From the NCBI GenBank assembly GCA_013204495.1, contig JABMNQ010000183.1, forward strand, positions 1-12,289: DNA of 12,289 nt, read 5' to 3'. The position numbers were made by a program, and so were the translations under genes. The notes below the pieces were generated by a model that was given only the letters and a program-made list of their open reading frames with translations, did not search any database and was not told where the DNA came from. Origin of the DNA: Candidatus Pelagibacter sp. (GTDB lineage: Bacteria > Pseudomonadota > Alphaproteobacteria > Pelagibacterales > Pelagibacteraceae). Positions 1 to 6,673 of the stretch are shown in pieces. Numbering within the stretch: position 1 is the first letter of the stretch; each line of letters begins with the position of its first letter.

Positions 1-54
1 AAGAAGTAATTTCTAGTTTTAGATATTTACTAATACTCTCAAATCAACGAATAT

Positions 55-1170
55 TTAATTTTTAATCCAACCACCACCAAGAACTTTATAGCCATTACTG
101 TTTTTTGAGTAAAAAACACATGCTTGACCAGGTGCAATACCGTGCTCTTCTTCAAGTAAATTAACATTAGCATTAGTGTTGTTGATATCTATTTTAGCTT
201 TAATTAATCTTCCAGTGGATCTCACTTTTACAAATAGCTCTTTTTCAAAATCATTTATGTCATTGGTAATGATGTTTAAATCTTTTAAATTAATCTTTGT
301 TTTAACAAGGTGCTCTTTAGCGCCAACAATAATTTCATTTTTATCAGCAATTATTTTAACTACATACAGTGGATTTTTATCTGAGACCCCAATACCTTTT
401 CTTTGACCAATTGTGTAATTAATAATACCCTCATGAACTCCAATTACGTCACCATTCATATTCTTAATATTACCTTTGCTAAAGGAGTTTGGTCTAAATT
501 TTTCTATAACTGAAGCGTAGTCACCATTTGGAACAAAACAGATATCTTGGCTATCTGGCTTGTCTGCCACATTAAGATCAAGTTCACGTGCGATATTTCT
601 AGTTTCATCTTTAAGAAGATTTCCAAGTGGGAACCTTAAAAAATTTAATTGATCTTTTGTAGTATTAAATAAAAAATAACTTTGATCTCTATTTAAATCA
701 ATGCCTCTATACATATCTGTATTGTTTTTATCCGTAATACTTTTAACATAGTGACCTGTAACTAAAGCATCAGCATTTAATCTTTTGGCCTCTTCAAATA
801 AATCTGTAAACTTAACTGTTTTATTACATTGAATACAAGGGATTGGTGTTTCTCCATTTAAATAACTATCAATAAAATTATCAATTACGCCCTCTTTAAA
901 TTTATCTTGATAATATAAAATTTTATGCTCAATCTTTAACTTGTCAGCCACCCTCTTTGCGTCCATGATATCTTGACCAGCACAACATTGCTTTGATGTA
1001 GTTGTCTCTTTACTGTCGTTATAAAGTTTTAAAGTTATTCCAATTACCTTATATCCTTCATTTTTCATCATAGCGGCAACAGTTGATGAATCAACACCAC
1101 CAGACATTGCAACAACAACTAGAGTGTCTTTTGGATCTTTGGCTATTCCAATTGAATTCATTTTTGTCAT
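55..1170 (-). CDS. mnmA: tRNA-specific 2-thiouridylase MnmA
   Basis: Cytosolic enzyme that adenylates and then thiolates U34 of the Lys, Glu and Gln tRNAs, taking sulfur from the cysteine desulfurase/Tus relay. The 371 residues match the usual family length. Visible marks are the ATP-binding PP-loop SGGVDSS at residues 23-29, the catalytic cysteine region PCIQCNK (Cys112 and Cys115, the latter aligning with the family's first active Cys before Asn-Lys), the second active Cys211 in DSQDICF, the YTIGQRKG motif of the central domain, and the C-terminal GIAPGQA motif. The ATG at 1168-1170 has no Shine-Dalgarno; a second ATG three codons later (1159-1161) is also possible. It is divergent from the DUF3553 gene with 41 bp between the start codons. 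The assignment is secure. Confidence 0.97.
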   Translation of the reverse strand: MTKMNSIGIAKDPKDTLVVVAMSGGVDSSTVAAMMKNEGYKVIGITLKLYNDSKETTTSKQCCAGQDIMDAKRVADKLKIEHKILYYQDKFKEGVIDNFIDSYLNGETPIPCIQCNKTVKFTDLFEEAKRLNADALVTGHYVKSITDKNNTDMYRGIDLNRDQSYFLFNTTKDQLNFLRFPLGNLLKDETRNIARELDLNVADKPDSQDICFVPNGDYASVIEKFRPNSFSKGNIKNMNGDVIGVHEGIINYTIGQRKGIGVSDKNPLYVVKIIADKNEIIVGAKEHLVKTKINLKDLNIITNDINDFEKELFVKVRSTGRLIKAKIDINNTNANVNLLEEEHGIAPGQACVFYSKNSNGYKVLGGGWIKN

Positions 1171-1211
1171 ATTTAATGATATTTATTAGTATATTAACTA
1201 TAAGTAAATTA
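1171..1211. promoter_or_regulatory. Divergent promoter region between mnmA and the DUF3553 gene
   Basis: Only 41 bp separate the two start codons, so both promoters must lie here or reach into the genes. The stretch is almost pure A/T. On the minus strand it contains TATACT, 5 of 6 matches to a -10 box, and on the plus strand TATAAG. No convincing -35 element or Shine-Dalgarno is visible for either gene, so both mRNAs are probably nearly leaderless. This is inferred from spacing and weak boxes. Confidence 0.35.
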
Positions 1212-1382
1212 ATGATTTTAGATTTTGAGCCAGGTGACAAAGTCACCAATCCTAACAACAAAGACTGGGGTATTGGGCAAGTCCAATCAATAATAAATGG
1301 TAAGGTTACTGCAAACTTTGAAAATGTTGGAAAAAAAGTAATTAATTCAAAAATAATTCAATTAGAAAAATTTTACAAATGA
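1212..1382 (+). CDS. DUF3553 family small protein
   Basis: A 56-residue protein of the DUF3553 family, which is common in Alphaproteobacteria and has no established function. The family pattern is clear: F-x-P-G-D near the N-terminus (residues 5-9), then DWGIGQVQS (residues 18-26), then a V-T-A-N-F-E-x-x-G-K stretch (residues 32-41). The compact strand-rich pattern resembles small SH3-like or CarD-type folds, which is only an inference. The start is placed at the ATG at 1212 because the open frame upstream of it lies antisense inside mnmA and the family begins here. Its stop overlaps the cysQ start (ATGA, 4 bp), so the two are probably translationally coupled. No Shine-Dalgarno is seen. Confidence 0.85.
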   Translation: MILDFEPGDKVTNPNNKDWGIGQVQSIINGKVTANFENVGKKVINSKIIQLEKFYK

Positions 1383-2149
1383 ATCTTGAAGAAAGAAAAA
1401 AAATAACACTTTCATTAATAGAGACTTTTAATAAAGCGAGCCAAGTAGCTTTAGACTTAAGAGAGGTAGGACTAAAAAAAGAAATTAAATCAGATAATAC
1501 TCCGGTAAGTAATGGTGACATTGAGGTTAATAAAATTCTAACCACTAAAATACAAGAAATTACTCCAAATATTGCAATTGTTTCAGAAGAGAGCACAAAT
1601 CATAAGATGGACGTTGATTTAAATAATTTTTGGCTAATCGATCCAATTGATGGCACTAGAGATTATATTAATAACCGAGATGAGTTTACATTAAATGCCT
1701 CATTAATATTAGACAAGAAGCCAGCAATTGGAATTATAACAGCCCCAGCAAAGAAAAGAGTTTTTTATTCTTACGGATTATCCCACAGCTATGAGTTAAT
1801 TGATAATCAAGAAATTTCATTAATAAATAAAAAAAAAGATTTTAATGGAAATACAGCAGTTAGCTACTCGAGCGATCTTAAACCTGAAATTTTAGAAATT
1901 CACAAACAATATAAAATAGACTCATTTCAAAAAATGAAAAGTTCATTAAAATTTTGTGTAATTGCAGCTGGTGAGTTTGATATATATGTTGCAGAACCAA
2001 GAGCTTACGAATGGGATATTGCGGCAGGACATGCAATATTAGAGCACGCAGGTGGCAAGATAACAGATTTTAATGGTGATGAAATACTTTATGGTAAAAC
2101 AGAATTTAGAAACCCAAGTTTAATTTTAAGAAGTAAAAATATACTCTAA
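1379..2149 (+). CDS. cysQ: 3'(2'),5'-bisphosphate nucleotidase CysQ (inositol-monophosphatase superfamily)
   Basis: A 256-residue Mg2+-dependent phosphatase of the inositol-monophosphatase fold. CysQ proteins hydrolyse 3'-phosphoadenosine 5'-phosphate to AMP, which clears the by-product of sulfate assimilation and of phosphopantetheine transfer. The metal-site motifs are all present: SEES with Glu70, DPIDGTRD at residues 88-95 (Asp88 and Asp91), and EWDIAAGHAI at residues 211-220 (Asp213). The DPIDGT..F variant with Tyr96 and the length favour CysQ over a true inositol monophosphatase, but the substrate cannot be proved from sequence. It overlaps the DUF3553 gene upstream by 4 bp, and its TAA shares one base with the ATG of the following small gene, giving a three-gene coupled unit. 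Confidence 0.9.
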   Translation: MNLEERKKITLSLIETFNKASQVALDLREVGLKKEIKSDNTPVSNGDIEVNKILTTKIQEITPNIAIVSEESTNHKMDVDLNNFWLIDPIDGTRDYINNRDEFTLNASLILDKKPAIGIITAPAKKRVFYSYGLSHSYELIDNQEISLINKKKDFNGNTAVSYSSDLKPEILEIHKQYKIDSFQKMKSSLKFCVIAAGEFDIYVAEPRAYEWDIAAGHAILEHAGGKITDFNGDEILYGKTEFRNPSLILRSKNIL

Positions 2150-2289
2150 TGGATGATCAATTAAGAACAATTTTGATAATTATTGTTTCCGTTTCAATTT
2201 TTGGTTTGTTAGTTTTTGTCTTTGTTAAAAATTATATAAGAAATAAAATTAATTATTTGGCAGAAGAAGAGGAAAAGAAATTAAAGTAA
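2149..2289 (+). CDS. Small single-span membrane protein (46 aa), unknown function
   Basis: Reading from the ATG at 2149 gives a 46-residue protein with a short polar N-terminus (MDDQLR), one hydrophobic segment at about residues 7-26 rich in I, V, F and L, a positively charged stretch (K27 to K33), and an acidic/lysine tail (AEEEEKKLK). This looks like one transmembrane helix with the charged C-terminus in the cytoplasm by the positive-inside rule. The start shares a base with the cysQ stop (TAATG), and its 3' end overlaps recX tail to tail by 9 bp. The overlap-coupled position and well-formed membrane topology argue for a real gene. I recognise no family. Confidence 0.65.
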   Translation: MDDQLRTILIIIVSVSIFGLLVFVFVKNYIRNKINYLAEEEEKKLK

Positions 2290-2844
2290 TTTAATTATTT
2301 TTAAATAATCAGCCTGGTCAATATCCATTATTCTTTTCGAGGTTTCAAAATCAAATCCATTTCTAGCAAGTAAAGAAATATCTTTTTTGTAAAATAAGGG
2401 TCTATTATCTTGGGCCCTAGCTGGCCCTATTCTTTTTTTTTTACAAATCTTTATACCTGAAAAAAAATCTTGGTCTGAGTTGTCTTCTTTTATTTTCTCA
2501 ATACTTTCTTTGATATACTTATCGTCAATGCCTTTTACCATTAAGTAGTTTCTAATTTTATTGATCGAACTACCTCTTTGGATAAGACTTCTTGATTTAC
2601 TTTCAGAATAAAATTTATCGCTAATGAATTTGCTTTTCTCAAGATCCACTAAAACAATATCAATAAGATCTGTAATATCTTGTTTTTTAACATTAGGCAG
2701 ATTGGCTTTAAGATACTTTTTTAAAATATAGGTTCGTAATTGTTGTTTTGAAGGTGCATATTTCTCAATGTATGCAAAGGAAAAATTCCTCATTTCCTCC
2801 ATAGTAACTTGCAGTGTTTTTTTTCTATTTCTCATAGGAATCAT
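2281..2844 (-). CDS. recX: Regulatory protein RecX
   Basis: A 187-residue RecX, the protein that binds RecA filaments and modulates strand exchange and the SOS response. It shows the repeated three-helix units of the family: FAYIEKYAPSKQQL at residues 23-36, the strongly diagnostic segment from F73 to G105 (residues FISDKFYSESKSRS followed by a basic R-G-S-S-I-N-K-I-R stretch and KGI), and the alphaproteobacterial C-terminal segment LLARNGFDFETSKRIM at residues 158-173 after KKKRIGPAR. The chosen ATG has no clear Shine-Dalgarno; Met4 is an alternative start. recA is not adjacent. The gene is divergent from the ABA4-like gene with 28 bp between starts. Confidence 0.88.
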   Translation of the reverse strand: MIPMRNRKKTLQVTMEEMRNFSFAYIEKYAPSKQQLRTYILKKYLKANLPNVKKQDITDLIDIVLVDLEKSKFISDKFYSESKSRSLIQRGSSINKIRNYLMVKGIDDKYIKESIEKIKEDNSDQDFFSGIKICKKKRIGPARAQDNRPLFYKKDISLLARNGFDFETSKRIMDIDQADYLKIIKLL

Positions 2845-2872
2845 GGTATCTTGTAATATAACACACTAAGAA

Positions 2873-3346
2873 ATGATCGATCAAATTTATACATATTTTA
2901 CTATAGAGATGATTTTCCTATGGTTAAATCTTGGTGTTTTGCCTTTTTGGCTGGTGTTAATAATATTCCCACACTCACAAATATGTAGAGTTTTTACAAC
3001 ATCCATATTTCCTGTTTTTATTATAAGTTTGGCTTATTCTTATTTACTCTACTTGCTCTTTAATGAAGGTTATGATTTCTTCAAAAATTTTGAACTTTAT
3101 TTAGGATTAAATTCTATTTTGAATTTATTTTCTGATAAATCATTTTTGATTTTATTTTGGTCTCATTTTCTAGGGATGAACTTATTTTGTGGAGGGTGGA
3201 TTGTTAAGGACTCACAAAAGTTTGGTATCAATAAGGTATTAATGTCTTTTCCTCTAATAATAACTTATTTCATTGGCCCCATAGGAATTACTCTCTATTG
3301 GCTTATAAGAATTTTTTATGCAAAAAGAATTAACTTATATGACTAA
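2873..3346 (+). CDS. ABA4-like (DUF4281) integral membrane protein
   Basis: A 157-residue protein with about four membrane spans (roughly residues 12-32, 42-63, 91-111 and 124-149). The pattern SHFLGMNLFCGGWIVKD at residues 97-113, followed by a span ending in FIGPIGITLYWLIR (133-146), matches ABA4-like proteins. In plants ABA4 is needed to make the xanthophyll neoxanthin; bacterial members have no agreed role. From memory the family usually has Asp where this protein has Asn103, which should be checked by alignment. The ATG lies about 10 bp after an AT-rich -10-like TATAAC. Its end overlaps the next gene by 8 bp, so the two are likely co-translated. Family call is good, function open. Confidence 0.75.
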   Translation: MIDQIYTYFTIEMIFLWLNLGVLPFWLVLIIFPHSQICRVFTTSIFPVFIISLAYSYLLYLLFNEGYDFFKNFELYLGLNSILNLFSDKSFLILFWSHFLGMNLFCGGWIVKDSQKFGINKVLMSFPLIITYFIGPIGITLYWLIRIFYAKRINLYD

Positions 3347-3920
3347 AGAAATTGATTTTTATTTTGATTTCATAAGTCCTTATACATACCTAGCTCATAA
3401 AAAAATTCAGTCATTACCAAAAAATATTAAAATAAATTACAAACCTATTTTATTAGGTGGTCTTCATAAGTTGGAAGGAATAACTCCGCCTGCTTTTATC
3501 AAATCAAAATTAAAAAACATGATAAATGACTGTTATCTTATTGCAGAGAAAAGTGGATTTAATTTTAAATGGAATATTGAATTTCCACTAAACTCATTAA
3601 ATCTTATGCGTGGTTGCCTCTATATTAATTCGACAATTAAAGATCAGTATATTGATATAATGTTTGATGCTTATTGGAAAAATAACTTAAATATAACAAA
3701 TGAAGGAACTTTATCCATTCTTCTTAAAGCATGTAAAATAGATTCAAATAATTTTTTGACAGCAATTAAAGATCCAATTATTAAAAATAAACTAAAAGAT
3801 GGGACTAATGACGCTCATGAAAAAGGTGTTTTTGGAGCGCCTACATTTATTGTAAATAAAAAAGTATTCTGGGGTCAAGATCGATTGATTTATGCTCTAG
3901 ATGAATATAAAAATGATTAA
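3339..3920 (+). CDS. 2-hydroxychromene-2-carboxylate isomerase family protein (DsbA/GST-kappa fold)
   Basis: A 193-residue member of the thioredoxin-fold group that contains 2-hydroxychromene-2-carboxylate isomerase and kappa-class glutathione transferase. The N-terminal FYFDFISPYTYLA carries the glutathione-activating Ser13 in place of a Cys pair, and the C-terminal GVFGAPTFIVNKKVFWGQDR is the hallmark family tail with a cis-Pro. No CXXC is present, so it is not a disulfide oxidoreductase. The ATG at 3339 was preferred over one at 3318 because family members begin a few residues before this strand. No aromatic-degradation genes are nearby, so the naphthalene-pathway name should not be read literally; a glutathione-dependent isomerase or transferase is the safer description. 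It overlaps the ABA4-like gene. Confidence 0.88.
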   Translation: MTKEIDFYFDFISPYTYLAHKKIQSLPKNIKINYKPILLGGLHKLEGITPPAFIKSKLKNMINDCYLIAEKSGFNFKWNIEFPLNSLNLMRGCLYINSTIKDQYIDIMFDAYWKNNLNITNEGTLSILLKACKIDSNNFLTAIKDPIIKNKLKDGTNDAHEKGVFGAPTFIVNKKVFWGQDRLIYALDEYKND

Positions 3921-3925
3921 ACATT

Positions 3926-4708
3926 ATGCTACCAAAATATTTAAAACCTTTTCATATAGAAAATGAAAACTTAATACGAATTGGACCCAAACTAGATGGC
4001 GGTTATGTTTTAGATAAAAGAACAATACCACTTACTGAAAAAATTATAACATGTGGTTTAAATGATGACTGGGAATTTGAAAAAAATTTTTTAAAGATAA
4101 AACCAAATTGTGAGATTATAGCTTATGATCACACAGTTAATAGACAGTTTTGGATTGATAGATTTAAAAAAGATATAGTACATTTTTTTTTATTTAAAAA
4201 ATTAAGATTAAGAAAAATTATTAGTATTTTTAAATATTATGATTACAGCAATTTCTTTAAAAGTAGAAATAAACATCATCAGTTAAAAATTAGTAACAAA
4301 AATATTGAAAATAAAGAAATTACCTTAGATAAAATTCTTCATAATTATGATAATTTGATTTTAAAAATCGATATTGAGGGTGATGAATATAACATTCTAA
4401 ACCAAATATTAGATAATTCAAAAAAAATAAATTCTCTTTTGATTGAATTTCACGACATACAAAAAAACATTCATTTAATAAAGGATTTTATCGACCAGAG
4501 TAATGATTTAAAATTAATTCATATACATGGAAATAATTATACGTGCGCCAATATACATGAGGATCCAAATGTCATTGAATTAACATTTACAAATATTAAA
4601 AAAATAAATTTTGAACAAAAAACAACAAAAAAAAATTACCCTATTAATGGCTTAGATTACAAAAATAGGCATAGAAAAAATGAATTTATTTTAAACTTTC
4701 AGGATTAA
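3926..4708 (+). CDS. FkbM family SAM-dependent methyltransferase
   Basis: A 260-residue protein with FkbM-type methyltransferase features: the N-terminal RIGPKLDGGYVLD (residues 18-30) common to members in sugar and surface-polymer loci, the putative SAM-binding stretch CGLNDDWEFE (43-52), YDHT (67-70), and LKIDIEGDEYNIL (146-158), the family's most recognisable motif, followed by LLIEFHD. A Lys/Asn/Phe-rich insertion sits at about residues 75-135. FkbM proteins O-methylate sugars or polyketides; the acceptor here is unknown. No signal peptide or membrane span is seen. It begins 5 bp after the isomerase gene and ends 1 bp from the rhodanese stop. The DNA is visibly more A-rich than the flanking core genes, including a T9 run near 4183-4191, which fits a variable accessory gene. 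Confidence 0.82.
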   Translation: MLPKYLKPFHIENENLIRIGPKLDGGYVLDKRTIPLTEKIITCGLNDDWEFEKNFLKIKPNCEIIAYDHTVNRQFWIDRFKKDIVHFFLFKKLRLRKIISIFKYYDYSNFFKSRNKHHQLKISNKNIENKEITLDKILHNYDNLILKIDIEGDEYNILNQILDNSKKINSLLIEFHDIQKNIHLIKDFIDQSNDLKLIHIHGNNYTCANIHEDPNVIELTFTNIKKINFEQKTTKKNYPINGLDYKNRHRKNEFILNFQD

Positions 4709-4709
4709 T

Positions 4710-5093
4710 CTAAACTATCTTAAAGTCGCTTTGACTAATTGAGGCAAAGCCACCCTCTATATGTGAAACTTTCTCAAAACCCATTTCTTTTAGAGATTTA
4801 GCAGCAAGTGCAGATCTTAAACCGCCAGCACAAAATAAAATAATTTCTTTATCCATGTCTAATATACCATTTTTAAAATATGGGCTATTTGAATCTAACC
4901 AAAATTCTAGCATGCCTCTTGGTATGTGGTGAGAACTTTCAACTCTACCAGTTTTATCTAGCTCGGCTTTTTCTCGGATATCAATTAAATTGCATTTTTC
5001 TTCATTTGCAAGTTTTAAAGCTTGTTTGGCAGTAATAGTTTTAATCTCTTTCAAAGCTTCAAGAACTAATGTTTGTGATGATTTTATATTCAT
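4710..5093 (-). CDS. Single-domain rhodanese-like sulfurtransferase
   Basis: A 127-residue cytosolic rhodanese domain. Rhodaneses carry sulfane sulfur as a persulfide on the active-site Cys. Visible marks are NLIDIRE at residues 35-41 (CH2A motif), HIPRGMLEF at 56-64, the active loop CAGGLRSA at 88-95 with catalytic Cys88 and Arg93, and the closing EGGFA at 113-117. The loop differs from the thiosulfate-type CRKGVT, so the donor is uncertain. It is convergent with the FkbM gene (1-bp gap) and divergent from the glycosyltransferase gene, interrupting two glycan-type genes. No Shine-Dalgarno is evident upstream of the ATG. Confidence 0.9.
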   Translation of the reverse strand: MNIKSSQTLVLEALKEIKTITAKQALKLANEEKCNLIDIREKAELDKTGRVESSHHIPRGMLEFWLDSNSPYFKNGILDMDKEIILFCAGGLRSALAAKSLKEMGFEKVSHIEGGFASISQSDFKIV

Positions 5094-5128
5094 ATGATGT
5101 CAATAATATATATAAATAATAAAAATAC

Positions 5129-5137
5129 AAAAAAAAA
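5129..5137 (+). repeat. A9 homopolymer directly before the glycosyltransferase GTG start
   Basis: Nine consecutive A residues abut the GTG start codon. An in-frame stop (TAA at 5120-5122) lies upstream, so GTG is the only common start in the present frame. A separate ATG-ATG at 5094-5099 opens a 15-codon frame that runs through the A9 run and ends at TGA 5139-5141. A tract of ten A would join this leader to the glycosyltransferase frame. Whether the length varies cannot be told from one sequence. Confidence 0.5.
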
Positions 5138-6157
5138 GTGATTAAGAATTTAAATAAAAAAAAAAATTATAATTTTTTTAAAAAAAACTTTATAAAGATT
5201 GTAAGAAAATTAGGTTTTGAAATTATTGATCAAAATAATTTTACAATTCCTACTAGCAATGCCTCGTTAAATAAGAATATAAGCACAATAAACAAAAGAA
5301 ATATAACCCTTCCACTTGGTGAAATAAAAATTACAAGAAAAGTTAAAAGTTTTTTAGTTATATTTAGATCTTTTACAAATGAAAACACTCTATTAAGTCA
5401 AAACAAGAAGAGGTTATTTGAAAAGGATAAGTGTGAATACAGTTTAAGGTCTTTAAATTCTATATGCATTAATATTAAAAATGCTCAAAAAAAAATAAAA
5501 GATATTAGTTTTTTTTTAAAAATTATAGATGATAACTCCAAACCTAAAATAATTAGATTAATAAAAAAAATTGCTGTTCAATATCGAATTCCATTTGAAA
5601 TATCAAATCTAAATATTGAAAAATATAAAAATAAGATGAAGTTTTCAAATAACAAAAGAATGCTCGCTCATAACGCCCATATATTTCAGTCAAAGGAATT
5701 TGCACTTAATTCAAAATATGACTTACTATATTTTGTCGAGGATGATTATATTCATGAACACGATGCATTAGAAGAAATGATTTATAGTTATGAGAAATTT
5801 TCAACTATTTATAAAAAGGATATTATTATGTGTCCTGCAGATTATCCCTTTTTGTATAATAAACTTGAACAGACCAATATTTTAGCTGGCCATAAAAAAC
5901 ATTGGAGAAGAGTTAATGAGTCACTTTGTACATATTTAATTTCATCCAATATACTTAAAAAAAATTGGAAAAATTATGAAAAAATGTTTTTAAATAACTT
6001 TGACCCATATGAAAAACCTTTACATGAACTTTATAAAAAAATAGAATGCTTTTCACCCATACCCTCCATAGCGCTACATATGACCAATGTTAATTCAGCT
6101 TATGGGCTATCACCCCTAGTAGATTGGTTTAAAATTTGGAAAAAAAATAAATATTAA
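5138..6157 (+). CDS. Putative glycosyltransferase (GT-A-like)
   Basis: A 339-residue, Lys/Asn/Ile-rich protein. The best functional clue is YFVEDDYIHEHDA at residues 198-210: a hydrophobic strand followed by an acidic EDD (201-203), as in the nucleotide-sugar/metal site of GT-A glycosyltransferases. The segments RKVKSFLVIFRSF (67-79) and CEYSLRSLNSI (99-109) would be the first beta-alpha unit, and IALHMTNVNS near the C-terminus (311-320) provides a late His. I infer a family-2-like transferase for a surface glycan; donor and acceptor are unknown. The only usual start in frame is GTG, after an A9 run and without a Shine-Dalgarno; an A11 run lies inside the first ten codons. Base use is more AT-rich than in neighbouring core genes. 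bcp follows after 2 bp. Confidence 0.65.
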   Translation: MIKNLNKKKNYNFFKKNFIKIVRKLGFEIIDQNNFTIPTSNASLNKNISTINKRNITLPLGEIKITRKVKSFLVIFRSFTNENTLLSQNKKRLFEKDKCEYSLRSLNSICINIKNAQKKIKDISFFLKIIDDNSKPKIIRLIKKIAVQYRIPFEISNLNIEKYKNKMKFSNNKRMLAHNAHIFQSKEFALNSKYDLLYFVEDDYIHEHDALEEMIYSYEKFSTIYKKDIIMCPADYPFLYNKLEQTNILAGHKKHWRRVNESLCTYLISSNILKKNWKNYEKMFLNNFDPYEKPLHELYKKIECFSPIPSIALHMTNVNSAYGLSPLVDWFKIWKKNKY

Positions 6158-6159
6158 AA

Positions 6160-6627
6160 ATGCTTAAAATCAACTCTAAAGCTCCAAATTTTAATCTAAT
6201 CTCAACTAATAATAATTTTTATTCCCTAAAAGATTCTATTGGAAGTTATGTTGTTCTCTACTTCTATCCAAAAGACGATACACCTGGATGCACTATTGAG
6301 ACCAATGACTTTAATAAATTATTAACTAAATTTAAAAAGCTTAACTGTGAAGTGTACGGAATATCAAAAGATAACATTAAAAGTCACAATAAATTTAAAG
6401 AAAAATATAAGATTAAATTTGATCTTTTAGCTGATGATGAAATTAAAATTGTAAAAAGTTATAAAGTTTGGGCTAAGAAAAAGTTTATGGGGAGAGAGTT
6501 TATGGGTGTTGTTAGAAGTACCTTTTTAATCGACCCTAAAGGTAAAATTGTAAAAATTTGGTACAATGTAAAAGTTAAAGATCACGCTCAAGATGTTTTA
6601 GATACCTTAAAACATATTCTGAAATAA
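6160..6627 (+). CDS. bcp: Thioredoxin-dependent peroxiredoxin, Bcp/PrxQ type
   Basis: A 155-residue cytosolic thiol peroxidase that reduces H2O2 and organic hydroperoxides. It has the family's YPKDDTPGCTIE loop at residues 36-47 with peroxidatic Cys44, Thr41 and Pro42, and the distal Arg119 in VVRSTFLID. The resolving Cys that many Bcp proteins carry five residues after the peroxidatic Cys is replaced by Asp49. The only other Cys is Cys63, so it probably works as a 1-Cys enzyme or with an unusual partner. Length is normal. It starts 2 bp after the glycosyltransferase stop, so it is likely co-transcribed with it, and ends in a strong terminator whose stem begins at the last base of its stop codon. 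Confidence 0.95.
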   Translation: MLKINSKAPNFNLISTNNNFYSLKDSIGSYVVLYFYPKDDTPGCTIETNDFNKLLTKFKKLNCEVYGISKDNIKSHNKFKEKYKIKFDLLADDEIKIVKSYKVWAKKKFMGREFMGVVRSTFLIDPKGKIVKIWYNVKVKDHAQDVLDTLKHILK

Positions 6628-6660
6628 AATAGGCCCCATTTAAGGGGCCTATTTCTTCTA
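6627..6660. terminator. Bidirectional intrinsic terminator between bcp and amtB
   Basis: A perfect 11-bp stem pairs 6627-6637 (AAATAGGCCCC) with 6644-6654 (GGGGCCTATTT) around a 6-nt loop. On the plus strand the run TATTTCTTCT follows the G+C core; on the minus strand TATTTTATTT follows it. It therefore serves both the plus-strand bcp unit and the minus-strand amtB gene, whose stop is 20 bp away. The GC-rich core stands out sharply from the AT-rich surroundings. Confidence 0.92.
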
Positions 6661-6673
6661 ATTATTTGTATTA

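Noticed and set aside
1..65. Plus-strand frame open from the left edge to TAA at 63-65, perhaps the C-terminus of an upstream gene overlapping mnmA by 11 bp.
   Set aside because: About 20 codons without a stop is not informative, and no family motif can be seen; left out of the features.
1083..1211. Upstream extension of the DUF3553 frame into the antisense strand of mnmA.
   Set aside because: The extension has no family similarity, while the ATG at 1212 fits the known size and N-terminus of the family.
3318..3338. Earlier ATG for the isomerase-family gene.
   Set aside because: It would add seven residues before the first strand that relatives do not usually carry; the ATG at 3339 gives the normal N-terminus.
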